A stretch of 64,000 bases of DNA from NCBI RefSeq assembly GCF_902459465.1, contig NC_047062.1, forward strand, positions 31,490,673-31,554,672. The letters are read 5' to 3'. Position 1 is the first letter of the stretch. Each line of letters opens with the position of its first letter. Origin of the DNA: Asterias rubens (Eukaryota > Echinodermata > Asteroidea > Forcipulatida > Asteriidae). The position numbers and the translations under genes are program-made. Below the pieces are notes generated by a model that worked only from the letters and a program-made list of their open reading frames with translations, was not told where the DNA came from and ran no database searches. Positions 29,325 through 41,638 of the stretch are shown here, in pieces.

Positions 29325-30403
29325 ATAGAGGTGATCTACATGTACCCCCTTGGTACTTGTACACATGTAAGTCGGATCAGATAGGGGCCAACATAAAGAT
29401 TCACATGTAGGCCCTAAACATTGTAATTGGGAGCTTATGACTCTAATTATATGTGTGGAGGTTCTTCCACATGTAATGTCTTACTTTGTAGTGAATAATT
29501 GAAAGTATTACTATTAGGGCCCCGCAGTTTTATAAATGGCATTTAGCCAGTGGCATTTTAATGTAATGCAAAATGTAATTGCCTCATGTTTTGACAAAGT
29601 GTTTTGAACTCATCAATGAATGGCTTTAAGAAAATTACTCTGCTGAGGGTCTAAACATTCATAGAACATTACCACTAATTACATTGAATGGTTTAAACAA
29701 CAAACAAGTTTGGTACATTAAATTGACTGCATGGAACAACCCCTTTGTTGCTATGAAAGTAGCAATCTTTTAGGGCAGATCGTACCCACGTCTAAACGCG
29801 CACATCAATGAAGCACGCAGCTTTTAGGATGCATGTCTTGGCTTACATCCTCTTTAAATGTAGTTTCTCAGAAATGTACCTAAAAAAACAACCTAATTTT
29901 ATCACAGGAAGTGGACATTGATTATATCTGGAGTGGTCTGATAAAAGTATTTGCCGAAATGTGGCACTCTAAGAAAGAAGTTTCTCTGAAGGAAACTAGA
30001 AATTGTTTCACTTTGTGGCTGGTGTTGCATGCTTACACTGAACTCTGCATTTTTTTTTTATGTGCAAAACAATGTACAAAATAATTGTACAAAAACAATA
30101 TTGGTTAGAATTTAGGAGTTGACACAGAAAGTTATGAAAGATGACAACACTGATTTCCAATAAGAACAAGTCTGTGACAAATGTCAAACAGTACAGTGCC
30201 GCCCTTGAACTTTGTTCCAAACTGGTTTGTTTACAAACAATTACCAAGCACTTTGAAAGTACTTGCGGTTTGAGGAATTTGAATGACTAAATGCGTGAAC
30301 GAAGTGTGAAGATCTGGATGTCACAACAATAGAAAAGCAGTGGGTCTGCAATGTAACTTTCAAGTAACTTTCAAGTAAACAACAACAATACTACAGACAC
30401 GTG

Positions 30404-30506
30404 AAATCAAGCTCAAATTTTCACAGGTTTGTTGTATGCAATGTTGATATACACCAAGTGAGAAGACTGGTCTTTGACAATTACCAATAGTGTCCACTGT
30501 CTTTAA
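30404..30506. mobile_element. Fold-back MITE, family A, right-end fragment
   Basis: Only the last 100 bases remain, from ATCAAGCTCAAATTTTCAC to CCACTGTCTTTAA. Confidence 0.65.
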
Positions 30507-32207
30507 GCCACACTGCGAAATTGGGCCCATGCAATGCTTGTAGTATTTTAGTCCACTGCCCTGCATTGGATGGGTCCTCAGAAGGTCAACTGCTTATAAT
30601 GTGCACTGACTGACAAGAACACATGTGGTGATATCAATTTCATCCCGGCAAGCCCTCTGGCATATTCCGATCAAACTCCCAAGCAAGGATTGAAACTCGT
30701 CTACCTTTTACAAAGTCACTGTCTGAATTCTTCATACTCGCAAATCTGACCACGGTCTTGTGTTTCAATTAAGGATACATTTTTTCTCTCTGAGGTTACT
30801 AAATATCGCTATGCGTGTAGATCCAGATGGAAATACTATTACGATATTGTTTCACTATCGGAGTACTCCTAATAACTAATTCAGAAACACCTTCAGTGAA
30901 TAACAATTGGTCACCCATCCGTACTACTGCGGAGGAAGGCTGAAACTAGAAACACATTGACAGGAAATTTGTTCGTTGAATCACTGCTGACTGAACATTT
31001 CTGCCATTCTTTGGGAAACAGGAATAGTCAGTGATGTAGTTTATATTAGAATACACTGTGTGTGTATCCATATGACATGCCTGGCATTATACAGAGGCCA
31101 CGGAGGCCATGACCTCAGTTGACCTGGGCCTGATTCCATACAGCTGTAATCTTCCAAGCACAAAAAAAGTAGCTAAGCACAACAAAGTTACATGTATGCT
31201 TAGTCCTGCTTACAAGAATCAGCTTTACAGCCAAAATACCATTCCATAATCAGTTGTGACTGGCATCCTGCTCATTTTTGCTCAGGAGAGGATCATTAAG
31301 AACTATTTTCTGCTTTTACAGCAGTTCTATGAACTTGAGCCCTGGTCCTGGCTTCTGCACCCCTTCAACAGTTTCCCGTTGACTTTAATATTTTCCCGTT
31401 TTTAGCAGAATGAAAAGTGGCCTGGCCTCTCAAAGTCAAAAATATTGTATGGATGAAATTTAAAAAACAATTCTCAGTATCCTTTAGAGGATACTCCATG
31501 GGGAGACATTTCATTCTCTACAAGAACAATAGGGCATCAAGGCAATGATCAGGTGGGGTATGGATTGAGGCAATTGCCGGTTGCCTATGATTATCAGGGT
31601 CTGTACCTCATCTCTGCTTTAGATGTAAATGGAGTTCATTCTTGATGACTGCAGGAGTGCAAGCAATTTTGAAACATATTTTTTAAGTGTTGTGTATGTA
31701 CAGCAACATTACACACTTTGCTAAGACCAATGATGTTGACATTTTCAATTAACTGGTGCCAGCTTGTATGACTTCCAACTGTCAGCCCCGCCCCCAACAC
31801 CACAAACAAAGAAATTAACCAAACAAATAGACCACTAAAATAGGGCTATTTGTTATAGACAAGCACTCTGCGCATACATCATGAAGTCGCAGGTTCAGAT
31901 TTATGTTCTAATAAATTGTATTTCTTCACATAAAATTAATGTACCCAGTATGTTTCCCTCGTGGTTAATTTTTACATGATTTTGATCAAATCAGAACTCA
32001 TATATTTCAGTACCTAGGCAACTTTTAGCAAAGTATGATTATTGTAAAATTTGCAAAACAAATCACTCAGGCAATATTGAAAACTCATCCCAACTTGAAT
32101 GATACATTCCTAATTTTGTTTTCTTTTCTTTTTTCGTGTGCTGCCATGTATTGTCAATGTTCAGATAACATAGATCGGACAATAATATTTGGCCCTAGAA
32201 ATATAAG

Positions 32208-32400
32208 GAGAACAATAGTCTAGTTAGTAAGACACTGCTCTAGAATTGCAAGGGTCGTGGGTTCGAATCCCACCCGAGTAACATGCCTGTGATATTTTTT
32301 TCACAGGACTCGGGAAAGTACTGAGTATACAGTGCTAACACACATCGGTGTATGGGTAAAAACCAAAATTAATATTCTTTATCCCCGATGCAAATTTAAC
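32208..32400 (+). mobile_element. tRNA-derived SINE of a second type
   Basis: TAGTCTAGTTAGTAAGACAC resembles a D arm with an A box, and GTGGGTTCGAATCCCAC (32256-32272) is a perfect T arm. The tail after it (GACTCGGGAAAGTACTGAGT ... TTTATCCCCGATG) recurs inverted at about 11833-11930, with a reversed tRNA-like part at 11590-11740. There is no closed acceptor stem, so it is not called a tRNA gene. Confidence 0.6.
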
Positions 32401-32990
32401 ATCTATTAAATAGTATTTAAGATACTAGTTTATTAGGTTGGTCCAGGTTGGACTCTCAGTGTAATGACATGAATGAAGACAAGGAGTCCAACCTAGGCTG
32501 GCCTGTGTACAAAACAACAATTTGTAATATAAAGGGCACACTAACACTACAGTGTAACACGGTAAATGTGATTTGTTGTATGGTGGCATGGCATACATAG
32601 TGAATTTAAAGCACCCAGCAGAATGAACCATGACCACAGCACAGGAAGACGAAAAAAACCAAATGCCTAACAAATTAGTAAGTAACATTTAACAATGTCA
32701 TGTGAAAACCAGTCACAACATTGCTGAAAGAGAAGACCGTTGAAAAGAGTATCACATACAATGCACTGTGTATGGTCCACTTCCATTCAGTTTCCATTCA
32801 TTCAGTGACAAACGACTGACATTATTATTCATCAAACCATAGAGTAACGACCGGCCTGCCGGCTGCCTGACCTGACTGCGCTTTGGAATGAATGGAATGC
32901 TTCCGGTTTGTCGAAACACAAGCGATTGTCCCACCCTTTTATACCAACAAACACTGTCCCTTTGTTATGTAAGCCATTAGTTTAACTTAC

Positions 32991-33082
32991 CTGCCTAACA
33001 AAGGCGACTTGGTAGAGAAGAGACGACTGTGAATTGTTGCCAAAAATACCCACAACAAAATACATAAACATACGCCATCTTG
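32991..33082 (-). promoter_or_regulatory. Candidate non-coding first exon and promoter of TTBK with YY1-like site
   Basis: On the minus strand a consensus donor CAG|GTAAGT lies at 32990/32991. About 85 bases upstream is CAAGATGGCG (33073-33082), a YY1-type motif often found at animal transcription starts. No open reading frame of note lies between them, which fits a short 5' UTR exon. It would pair with the acceptor at 16354 and place the TTBK start about 0.8 kb from TRMT112, in divergent orientation. Only RNA data could confirm that this donor belongs to TTBK. Confidence 0.35.
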
Positions 33083-33768
33083 AATTCTGCTGCACAAACT
33101 GTGCTTGTTGTATTTACTATACTGTGTGTGTGTTTGAATGGGACGTGCGCGTCCGCATCAGTCCCATGCAAAAAATGAGCAGCTGTAATTTAGCAACAGC
33201 GCCACCACTTTATTTTCCAGTTTCGAATTAATATTAAACAAATTATAATGGGCGAATCTGCTACTGGCCCTTGCTGTCTTTACAGTTGTTAAATAAAAGA
33301 TTGAAGTGTTAATGTAGCAACGATTCAGAACCCTAACTAAACAACCTTATTAATATACATGTACATTTATTTTTCAATTAAAATATGCGCACAGCTCATC
33401 GAAACCATAGGCCTAAAACTAAAAATGTCAGAAACATAATTAAATCATGGGGAAGGCTTCATGTGAGCATAAATTATGGAGGAAGAACACGTGTTTGTGA
33501 TTGTTTTATTTGTGTAATCTTGCAATAATTTATTTAAAAGCATAAATCAGAGGTTAATTTGCTCAAGGCACATTCCCAACAAGCTCAAGTTCATCAAATT
33601 TGAAGTTCAAATCACGATCCAAGTGTAATTATGAAATCGAAAAAACTCCTCCGTTAGAGTTAAATGCTGCCCTCTGTTGCCATCATTGAAACTTTTTAAC
33701 TATAGTCTGGTACCCTATCTATTGCTGCAGATTTGCGTTTATTTGTAGATTTCGCAACAGGAAATCAT

Positions 33769-33776
33769 GCCGCCAT
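33769..33776 (+). promoter_or_regulatory. YY1-like GCCGCCAT site upstream of TRMT112
   Basis: The motif GCCGCCAT lies 113 bases before the TRMT112 ATG. It is the core of the YY1 motif seen near start sites of ribosomal and housekeeping genes. With the motif at 33073-33082 it brackets a roughly 0.7-kb region that could be a bidirectional promoter. Assigned on motif and position only. Confidence 0.3.
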
Positions 33777-33888
33777 ATCGCAGTGTACAAATTCGTGTGA
33801 AAAAGTGACATGCTGCAAGCCTTCACGAGTTATAATAATATTTCATCTTTAGTTTCCACAATTGATGCGTTCTTCCGCAAGCAGAACA

Positions 33889-36800
33889 ATGAAGCTGTTA
33901 ACCCACAATATGCTGACATCACATGTGAAAGGGGTGAAGAATGGTTACCCGTTAAAAATTGAGGTGAGCTCATTCAAAAATTCAACAATTCATGAACATG
34001 TGATGCTGCCCGTATCCGTATGGCCTTCGGCTTGTGTTTTTTTTTTGGTGTAACCTTCCTTTCGCTTCGGTCTGTATACAGAATACAAACACGGAATAAT
34101 ATATCATAATATTCAGAGATTGAATCCTTGTTACACTGATATCACACTTAAATCGATGAGATCACGTTTTTCTTTTAACTTTTCATCATACTCGAATGAT
34201 TGATTGATTCATCATTCATTGATTGATTTGATTGATGTCGTGATGGAATGGATGGAGGCAGTCTAGACATGCTAGATAGGAAGGAAAACTAAATGTTCCC
34301 AATTTCATTGTGTTTTATTTTCATGGAGTCATTCAAGTTTTACAACAAAGCAATTTCTACAAATTAACAAAAAACTACAATATTTACAGATTGGTTTAAA
34401 AAAAATTAACGTCTTTGAATGAATTGCACACCAAATTCCAAAGAAATTATGAGTCAGTAACGAGACATTTTACAAGTTGAAAGTTTGCGTTGGTAAAATA
34501 TTAGTCAAATAGGTCTACTCTAACTTCTTTTCTTTCTTTTTGTTCACATCCATCACGCATTCCCTCATTAGGCCTAATTTACGTGACTATTTTTTGGCTT
34601 CATTTTAGCTAGTACTAGTAGTATCTATGTGACAAAGTTAGTCATTGAAATGTCAGTAGTTTAGTGGCTTATAATTGATGTATTCTCTACTAGTGCTCAT
34701 ATCCGTCATTCAGTGTACCCACCCAAGCAACAACTTTCGTAGTGACTTTAAGCATATCAGGTACATGTGTATGAGTGTACTAAAATATACTTAGGTTAAA
34801 GGAACATTACAGAGTTGGTTTTTGCAACAAAACAGTTGCTGGCAGTGGAAGCACTTTATGTAATCCACCATATACATTTTACTGATGTAAATCAGTGATC
34901 TTCACGATATTTGTTTCTTACCAATTCTGTAACATTCCTTTAAGCTTTGATTTTGTTTTGCCATCAATCCAACAGGTTGTTTTTTGCTTTTAATTTAGCA
35001 GAGCCATATGGATGACAGTGTACTTTTATGACCCTGTCTGTGACCCCCTTTTGAGTCTTTCTATCAATGTGTGAGAATCAAATGAATAAAACTTGTTATC
35101 GATAGAGAGATCACACAAAGTTGTTTTTGTTCATTCACAGGTGGAAAATCTGAACGTAACTGAAGTTGACTTCAACCCTGACTTCATTGCCAGAATGATA
35201 CCAAGACTGGAGTGGAAAGCTCTGTACGAGTCTGCTCAAACGGTAATTGAAAAAAATACTTTTGTAATAATGAAGAGATTTGAGTTCACTTTGACGTGAG
35301 AGACTCGTTGGCTAAATAAATGTGCAGTGTTTACATAGACTTAGTGCAGTTTCAAATAACCTGTAAGTGTAAGCATGATAAATTGCTGGAAGCAAAGAAA
35401 AATCTTGTTAAATTCCATAAAGTTAACATTTTCGCAATTATTTTTTAAAGCAACAAAACTTGCTAAGCAGAATTTTCTGCTTATTAGCTTTATGAAATTG
35501 GGCCCAGGTCTCATGCTTGGAAAATGTATGTAATATGGTTTAATGGCACCCTCGTGTGTCAGTAAGTTGACTGAGAGCGGAGTTAATTGTCACGTTTGTG
35601 GAGGGTGCACAGTAAGGCACTGCTTACAAAGCCAGTGTTAAAGGAGACCGCTGAATATCCAATTGCTAAATTTAAGGATTTTGAAGGACTGGGGCTGGTA
35701 AGCCCAAATAACAATTGCCTATCACAGGGTCAGGCATTCTCATCTTTATCAAATAATTTGGTGTGGAGTGACATAGGAAAGGAATATATTTGAGGATTCA
35801 GGCCACTGCAGGCCACCACTAAATCAAACCACCAAGTCTGACAGGGTTGGAGAAACATACTGAATTGCTTTGCTGCAACTGGGCAAAAATGCTGCAATCG
35901 TCTTCCTCAATCTGTTTGTTTAACCAATTCCCTGAGTTCCTTCAAATCCCAATTAAAAACCCACCTCAATCCTAAGTTACTCTAGATTGAATCATTGTTA
36001 ATTTCATTGTTTTGTCCGTAAAACATGTAGTTTATCTTTTTGTTTGGTTGCTATTGTATTTCATAAGCGCTTTGTATCACTTTGGAAAAAGCGCTTTATA
36101 AGTAAGGTTATTATTATTGATTTATTGTTTGATTTATTTTCTTTTTCATTTCTTTCTCTACTATAGTTGAATGTTGTGGGCAAGCTCCCATCTGAACCAG
36201 TAGCGGATTATGAAAGTAATGAAGAATTCCTGAAAGAGGCACACAGAGTTATGCTTGAGGTAAGATAGTGGTTTATCAGATAAATGTAATTTTTATTTTA
36301 AAGAATCAAAACTCATTTGTAATGTAAATCATTCTCCAAGTTATTTGATGCCCCATTGAACATATTATTTTTATTGGATGATAGTGCTATTTGAAGTTGT
36401 AAAAGATTGATTGATTGATTATTGATTGATTGTGTACTATATTTATGTTTTGTACTATTATGCCGCAAATTAATGTGAACATTTTCGAGAACAGACTCAT
36501 CAAAGTGCATGTGTTCTCTAAAGCATTTTCTGTGTAATTCTAAGTACCTTTAAACATTTTATTTTGTTCTAGGTGCTATAGGTCTATAGGTCTGTGGAGG
36601 ACTATTTGTTTGTTTCCCAAATGATTTTTTTTTTAAAGAAAAGTCTCAAATTGCATTTATTGTTCTCTACAACATTTTCTGTGTATATTTTTGTTCCTGG
36701 TGCTACATATAAGCACTGTTTTGATTGATTACTTGATATTGTTTGATATTGTTTGATATTTGTCTGTGTACTATTTATATGCTGTGTACTTGTCCCCCCC

Positions 36801-38859
36801 CCCCCCCCCAAACTGAGAACATTTTCAAGAAAAGTCTCAAGTGCATTTGTTCTCTATAACAATTTTCTGTATAATCCAAGTGCCTTTGAACATATTTTTG
36901 TTCCTGGTGCTATATTGTATATGAATTGTTTTGATCGATTGATCGATTGATCGATTGATTGATTGATTTATTGATTGTGTACTATTTCTTTATTGTGTAC
37001 TACAATGTTTTTTTCCCAATTGAGAACATTATTTTTAGAGAAAGGTCTCAAAGTGCTTTGTTCTCTATAACCATTATCTGTATAATCCAAAAGCCTTTGA
37101 ACATAATTTTGTTCCTGGTGCTATGTTGTCTATGAATTTTTTTGATCAATTGATTGATTGATTGATCGATTGATTGATTGACTGATTGATTGATTGTGTA
37201 CTATTTTTATATTGTGTACAATTATATTATTTTCCAAATGAGAACACTTTCAAGAAGTGTCTGGAAGTGCATATATTTTGTTCTCTATCTTGATTGATTG
37301 ATTGAATTATTGATTTATTGACTTATTGGCTGACTGATTGACTTATTGATTGATTGATTGACTTATCGACCGATTGATTTATTGATTTACATGTACTTAT
37401 ATTGGTTGATTCATTGTTTGATTGATTCACTTTTTCATATTGATATGGAATTGACCTACATGTATTCATTGATTGATAGATTGACTGTGTATTATTTTAT
37501 GATTCATACTATTTGATTTATTTTTTTATTTTTTTATTATTATCAGCCAGTGACTATTTTGATCTAGATATGTAATGATTGTTGTCATTGTTAGGCTTGC
37601 TTCAGTGCCAGAGAGAGATTGATACCTCCTGGTTTGTGGTCATTGTGTGTTTGACCACGAGGTGGCTCTCTCAGGGGAAGTGGCATTGTAATCAAGATAT
37701 GCTTTGATTGAGAAATGTGTTGTTGGTACTGTAATTATTTTGCAAAGTATTGGAGTGCAGATTACTCATTCTCATCCATAAATACCTTGGAGAGTTTGGG
37801 CATTGTGAATGGTCGAATCGTGATCATGTGGTAGTGTTTAAAAAGACAGTTACTCATTATTATTTTTAAATAACTTTGCGAGTTTAAGCATTGTGATTGG
37901 TTGATTCGTGATCATGTGGTAGTGTTTATAAAGACAATTACTCATTCACATTCATGAGTACCTTGGGGAGTTTCAATATGCATTATGGTTGGTGGAATCG
38001 TGATCATGTGATAGTATTTTAGTAGGAAATGTTAAAGACTGGTTGGCTTTCATAGCCATATGTGTGTTAGCGCGCGAGGCTTACATAGGCTCTTAACCTG
38101 TTGGACTCTGATCAGGGTAGTATGCCTGATGGTTTAGAGCTAGTGTAACTAGTATAGTCCTCAATCCAACAGAATCAACAGAACATGCTTTTTGATTTGT
38201 AATGGTTTTTGAGGTAGATTACTTAGGCTCTAAAAACGATTGGACTCTGATTATGATTGGACTCTAATTATGATCCCACCTAAGGCTAGTTTTTATTAGT
38301 GTAGTCGTCAATCCAACAAAATCAAACAGATCATACAGTCTGAGTCTGATTTGAATGGTTATAAAGGTAGCTTACTAATAGGTAGGCCGTGTCCGAACCG
38401 ACGACTTCGGCTACAGCTACGTCTAGATCAGCGCGTCTACCAGTGTTAAAGAATAGGCAGACGCGCGCGATCTAGCCGTAGCTGTAGCCGAAGTCGCCGT
38501 TTCGGACACGGCCTTAGTTTATGTAGGCTCTAAAAACTGTTGGACTCTGATTATGGTGGTGTGTCTGATCCCATGTAAAGCTAGTTTTATACAGTGTAGT
38601 CTTTAATCCAACAAAACAAAACATGCTGTCTGATTTTGACGGATTCGGGTCTGATTTTGATGGATCGAGGCCCTGAATCTATTTTTACGAGTAGTTTGAG
38701 TGTTTTATCGTGTTAGCCCCCTCTAAAGTCATTTCATGTGCTTATCATTTCTCACAGGTGGAAGTTACAGACGGTTTCCTGGTGTGCCCGGAGTCCGGCC
38801 GAAAATTCCCCATCAAAAACGGAATTCCCAACATGCTGCTGAACGAAGACGAAGTATGA
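33889..38859 (+). CDS. TRMT112: TRMT112: activator subunit of methyltransferases
   Basis: TRMT112 is the small obligate partner that stabilises several SAM-dependent methyltransferases, including ALKBH8, TRMT11, HEMK2 (eRF1), WBSCR22/BUD23 (18S rRNA) and METTL5. Exons are 33889-33963, 35141-35242, 36167-36259 and 38758-38859. Every junction is AG/GT in phase 0, giving 123 residues against 125 in human. The protein opens [15 protein letters not shown], contains [15 protein letters not shown], and ends with [10 protein letters not shown] and GIPNML, all family hallmarks. The single cysteine in CPESG agrees with the animal protein, which lacks the full zinc site of the yeast form. An in-frame ATG at 33865 would add eight residues; the internal ATG is preferred because MKLLTHN is the conserved N-terminus. 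Intron 3 is 2.5 kb of minisatellite-like repeats. Confidence 0.96.
34796..34943. mobile_element. Fold-back MITE, family C (TTAAAGGAAC.TTACAGA ends), TRMT112 intron 1
   Basis: TTAAAGGAACATTACAGAGTTGG at the left and CCAATTCTGTAACATTCCTTTAA at the right, 148 bp. The same middle (CACTTTATGTAATCCACCATATA) recurs inverted at 57639-57858. Confidence 0.78.
36380..37500. repeat. TTGA/TGAT satellite with ~200-bp higher-order units, TRMT112 intron 3
   Basis: Runs of (ATTG)n alternate with a block reading GAGAACATTTTCAAGAAAAG, TTGTTCTCTATAAC and TTTGTTCCTGGTGCTATA. The block appears about four times at roughly 200-bp spacing with decay. A 17-18 base C run lies near 36787. Confidence 0.8.
37755..38030. 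repeat. ~90-bp tandem repeat, three copies
   Basis: TCGTGATCATGTGGTAGTG recurs at about 37819, 37907 and 37999 (spacing 88 and 92), with ACCTTGG.GAGTTT and ATTACTCATT in each copy. In TRMT112 intron 3. Confidence 0.8.
38090..38650. repeat. ~140-bp diverged tandem repeat, three copies, split by a hairpin MITE
   Basis: Each copy has TTGGACTCTGAT, CTAGT.TTA, TAGTC.TCAATCCAACA and CTGATTTG. The element at 38383-38516 lies between copies two and three. Confidence 0.65.
38383..38516. mobile_element. Hairpin MITE (TAGGCCGTGTCCGAA ends) in TRMT112 intron 3
   Basis: Both ends read GGCCGTGTCCGAA inward, and the arms stay nearly complementary through CGACTTCGGCTACAGCTACG; about 134 bp, GC-rich against its surroundings. 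It splits a local tandem repeat (38090-38650). Weaker relatives of the CTACAGCTACGGCT core occur at about 10573-10680 and 62215-62290. Confidence 0.8.
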
Positions 38860-39010
38860 CATCACTAGATGACATCATGAATAATTAAAACTCTGTATGG
38901 TGATTGGTGGATGGTGTGGACTGAGGCGAGCCTTTGATGGGTCGGCTGGCCTGCTGTTGAAGAACAACAAAAAAAGTTGTTGCAGAATCAGGTCATGTTA
39001 ACGCAGGCTT

Positions 39011-39330
39011 CAAATTAATCCACAGCACCCACAGCCTTTGCCAAGGTGCCCTGTGATTTTGCCGTGGTGCCCTGTGCTTTTGCTGTGGTGCCCTTTACAA
39101 AGCTCCATTGAACATCATCATTCCCTGCCTCAAATTAACCCACAGCACCCACAGCCTTTGCCAAGGTGCCCTGTGATTTTGCCGTGGTGCCCTGTGCTTT
39201 TGCTGTGGTGCCCTTTACAAAGCTCCATTGAACATCATCACACCCTGCCTCAAATTAACTCATGGCACCCACAGCAATTGCTGTGGTGCCCTGTGCATTT
39301 GCTGTGGTACCCTTTCCAAAGTTCCAATAC
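39011..39330. repeat. 120-bp tandem repeat, 2.7 copies
   Basis: CAAATTAA.CCACAGCACCC begins at 39011, 39131 and 39251. Copies one and two are almost identical. Within each, TTTGC.GTGGTGCCCTGTG repeats at shorter spacing. A related single unit occurs at about 16757-16850. Confidence 0.85.
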
Positions 39331-39622
39331 AAATTGACTTTTTTCAGATACAAGTACCCCTTACCTGAGGAAAATTGCCATGCCTCTTTAAGAGCGAAGT
39401 TCAAGGGCTGTTCTGGTAAGTCAGAAATGAGATCCATGAAGTGAACAGATAACATTCATGTTTATGAAAAACAAACATCCTTATCATATTTTGTGGTCTG
39501 GTATTATGTGATATCTGTGGTTCATCTCCTGATGTTTACTACAAGTAACATTAGAACCCCATGAACAAGTACAATGAACTGCACACGCCTCCTTCCTGCT
39601 TGGGGGAGGGGGAAGCCCCCTG

Positions 39623-39889
39623 CAGCTGATTATTTTCACAAAACGCTAGGATTAATCCTATCTCAAGTTAGGACGAGTAATTCGTCCTATCTTAGGATGG
39701 GTTTAGTACGTCCCAACACCTAAAGATACAGCCGATTTCACGAAACGCTAGGATTAATCCTATCTTCAGTTGGGACACGTAACTTGTCTTAACTTAAGAT
39801 GGGTTCAATACGTCCTAACGTCTATGGATACGGAACTTAACTAAAGTTTAATCCTAAGTTGGGATGAGCTTGGTGAAATCGACGGCTGG
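39623..39889. mobile_element. Fold-back element with AGC.GATTTCAC ends
   Basis: CAGCTGATTATTTTCACAAA and its complementary right end (TTGGTGAAATCGACGGCTG) enclose two copies of ACGCTAGGATTAATCCTATC. The arms are AGTTAGGACGAG and relatives. Non-coding. Confidence 0.65.
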
Positions 39890-40129
39890 TATTGCAATGT
39901 CACTCATGTGAAAATGTGATGTCCTCTTCATATTTTGCTATTATCTTGTAGATACATTTAATACTAGAAAACACATCATTTTTTGCCATACATTACTGTT
40001 TGATATTTCAGCTGAATATCTGTGTTTTTAAAATGTTTTCTGTAATTATGAAAATCACGTGTTTCTTGTTCATAGACACACTGTATTCAAATATTGGTTT
40101 ATAAGATACTAAATTACTGGTCAATTTAC

Positions 40130-40360
40130 ATTGAGGTCAATTTACTGGTCAGTTTACAGTTATGTTAACCGACTATAGTAAATTTACATTGAGTTTAATT
40201 AACTAGTCAGTTCACAGTTATGTAAACTGTTTAATCAGTTTACTCTAAGATTAATTTACTTGTCAGTTATGTTAACAGTTACAATTATGTTAACTGACTG
40301 GCCAGTTAACATTGAGATTAACTGCTAGTCAATTTACATTTAGGTTAAATTAGCAAATTT
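40130..40360. repeat. Degenerate AT-rich tandem repeat (GGTCAATTTAC / TTATGTTAAC words)
   Basis: Words such as CAGTTTACAGTTATGTTAAC and AATTTACATTGAG repeat every 30-60 bases with many changes. No longer structure was seen. Confidence 0.6.
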
Positions 40361-40939
40361 ACACTTTGTTTTCAAACGTAATTTTGATCTGATTTGTAAA
40401 TAAATATAAGTACCACAGCTTGAGTTTGACTATGGAGTGTTCAATTGCAAAATTTGATTGTATCCATCAATCTTGCACCATGTTTTGTTCTTGTTCAGAT
40501 GATATTCCCGTCAAGGGAACTCAGCAAACTCCCACAAGGGGATGGACATTGTAAGCACCAAGCTTGCGACAGCGAATCTCTCTCGTACAAACATTGGTTT
40601 ATTGTCTATCATTATGAATTGCACAAACCCAGAAATTGTAATTCAGTAACTTAATAAAAGACTTGTGGTCTGTCGTGGTGAGATAGTCGAATAGATGGCA
40701 AAATGATTTGTGTTACTGCGATCGAATACTTCGCTTTTGCAAAGCTGCCAGCTGCCGACTACTACTACTCGCCCCATACTCGGCATGAGAGCAGTTGTCT
40801 CGCAGGGTACTAGTCTCGCGAGAATATCGCCAGTGTCGCGGGGGTCGCAGAGAGACTCAGAACGCTATAAATGCGGCAAACATTTGACGAATTGTCCACG
40901 AGTCTAGTACCTGAACGCAGTACTTAGTTTAGTAATTTT

Positions 40940-41040
40940 TTGAGTCATTGGGAAATCAGCGGTTAGCCGGGGATTCGAACCCACAACCTTGTAATTGCAA
41001 TTCCTGCAGTCTGAACATTTGGCCACGATGACACATGTCC
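40940..41040 (-). mobile_element. tRNA-like SINE head, minus orientation
   Basis: GGGGATTCGAACCCACAACC is an inverted B box preceded by a short SINE-like flank. Similar inverted B boxes occur at 11665-11690 (GGGATTCGAACCCCCAACC) and 56590-56612 (GGATTTGAACCCACAACC). The upstream block at 40498-40600 (AACTCCCACAAGGGGAT) recurs at 10990-11060, 54490-54560 and 56415-56485 and probably belongs to the same element. Confidence 0.55.
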
Positions 41041-41638
41041 CGAAAGACTTTGGCTCAACAAATGTTCAGTCCCCACTCTCCTGTGTATCTTGTACTCTTA
41101 GGTGTTCCAGGCAGAAGGTATTGTTAGGGATTATGTTTTTATGTTCACATAACAGTTACTGTTTCAAGGATGCGTTTTTGTAATAATTTATCCACTCGGG
41201 TAACAATGCAATTTCCTTATTTGTGGTTGTTAGAGTATATCAGTGTGAAACCAAAATCATTTACGGAACTGTATGATATCTGACCACTTGACTTCTAAGG
41301 TTTAATTTTGTTTACCCTTTGGACAGCCCCTTGAAAACCACACTACAGCATGTCCTGGTCTTTGTGCCTTATGCGGTCACTGCTAGTGCAGTGAAAGATA
41401 AACACTTTCAAAGAAATGCAGGCAATTGGAAATTCCCCCCTTTGTTAGAATGACCACTGTGACCACTGGAAAGATACCCTAAAGTGTCCGACCAGTGACC
41501 AAATGATATTTCGTAATGCGTGTGTATTTATCATTATTTATCAGTAACTTGTGTAAATAATTTGGCCCAACATCACAAGGACGGCCATTTCATCGGGCTG
41601 TCGATCCAAACCAAATGTCAACAGGGGTACGTTGCCAC

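Larger units (their letters stand above)
16355..32990 (-). other. Inferred long 5' intron of TTBK, repeat-rich, no coding exon recognised
   Basis: The longest open stretches here are either translations of the 21-bp minisatellite (17331-19243) or fragments of MITEs and SINEs. No conserved protein segment with splice sites was found. Contents that can be named are listed separately: minisatellite blocks, an inserted fold-back element, tandem duplications at 19806-19920, 21350-21705 and 22239-22555, a Harbinger-like MITE at 28858-29324, and several TTAA-type fold-back copies. A 20-base G homopolymer lies at about 22140-22160. Confidence 0.5.

Noticed and set aside
32208..32290. Possible functional tRNA gene (good T arm and A-box-like sequence)
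   Set aside because: No matching acceptor stem closes the cloverleaf, and a SINE-like tail shared with 11833-11930 follows directly. Read as a SINE head.
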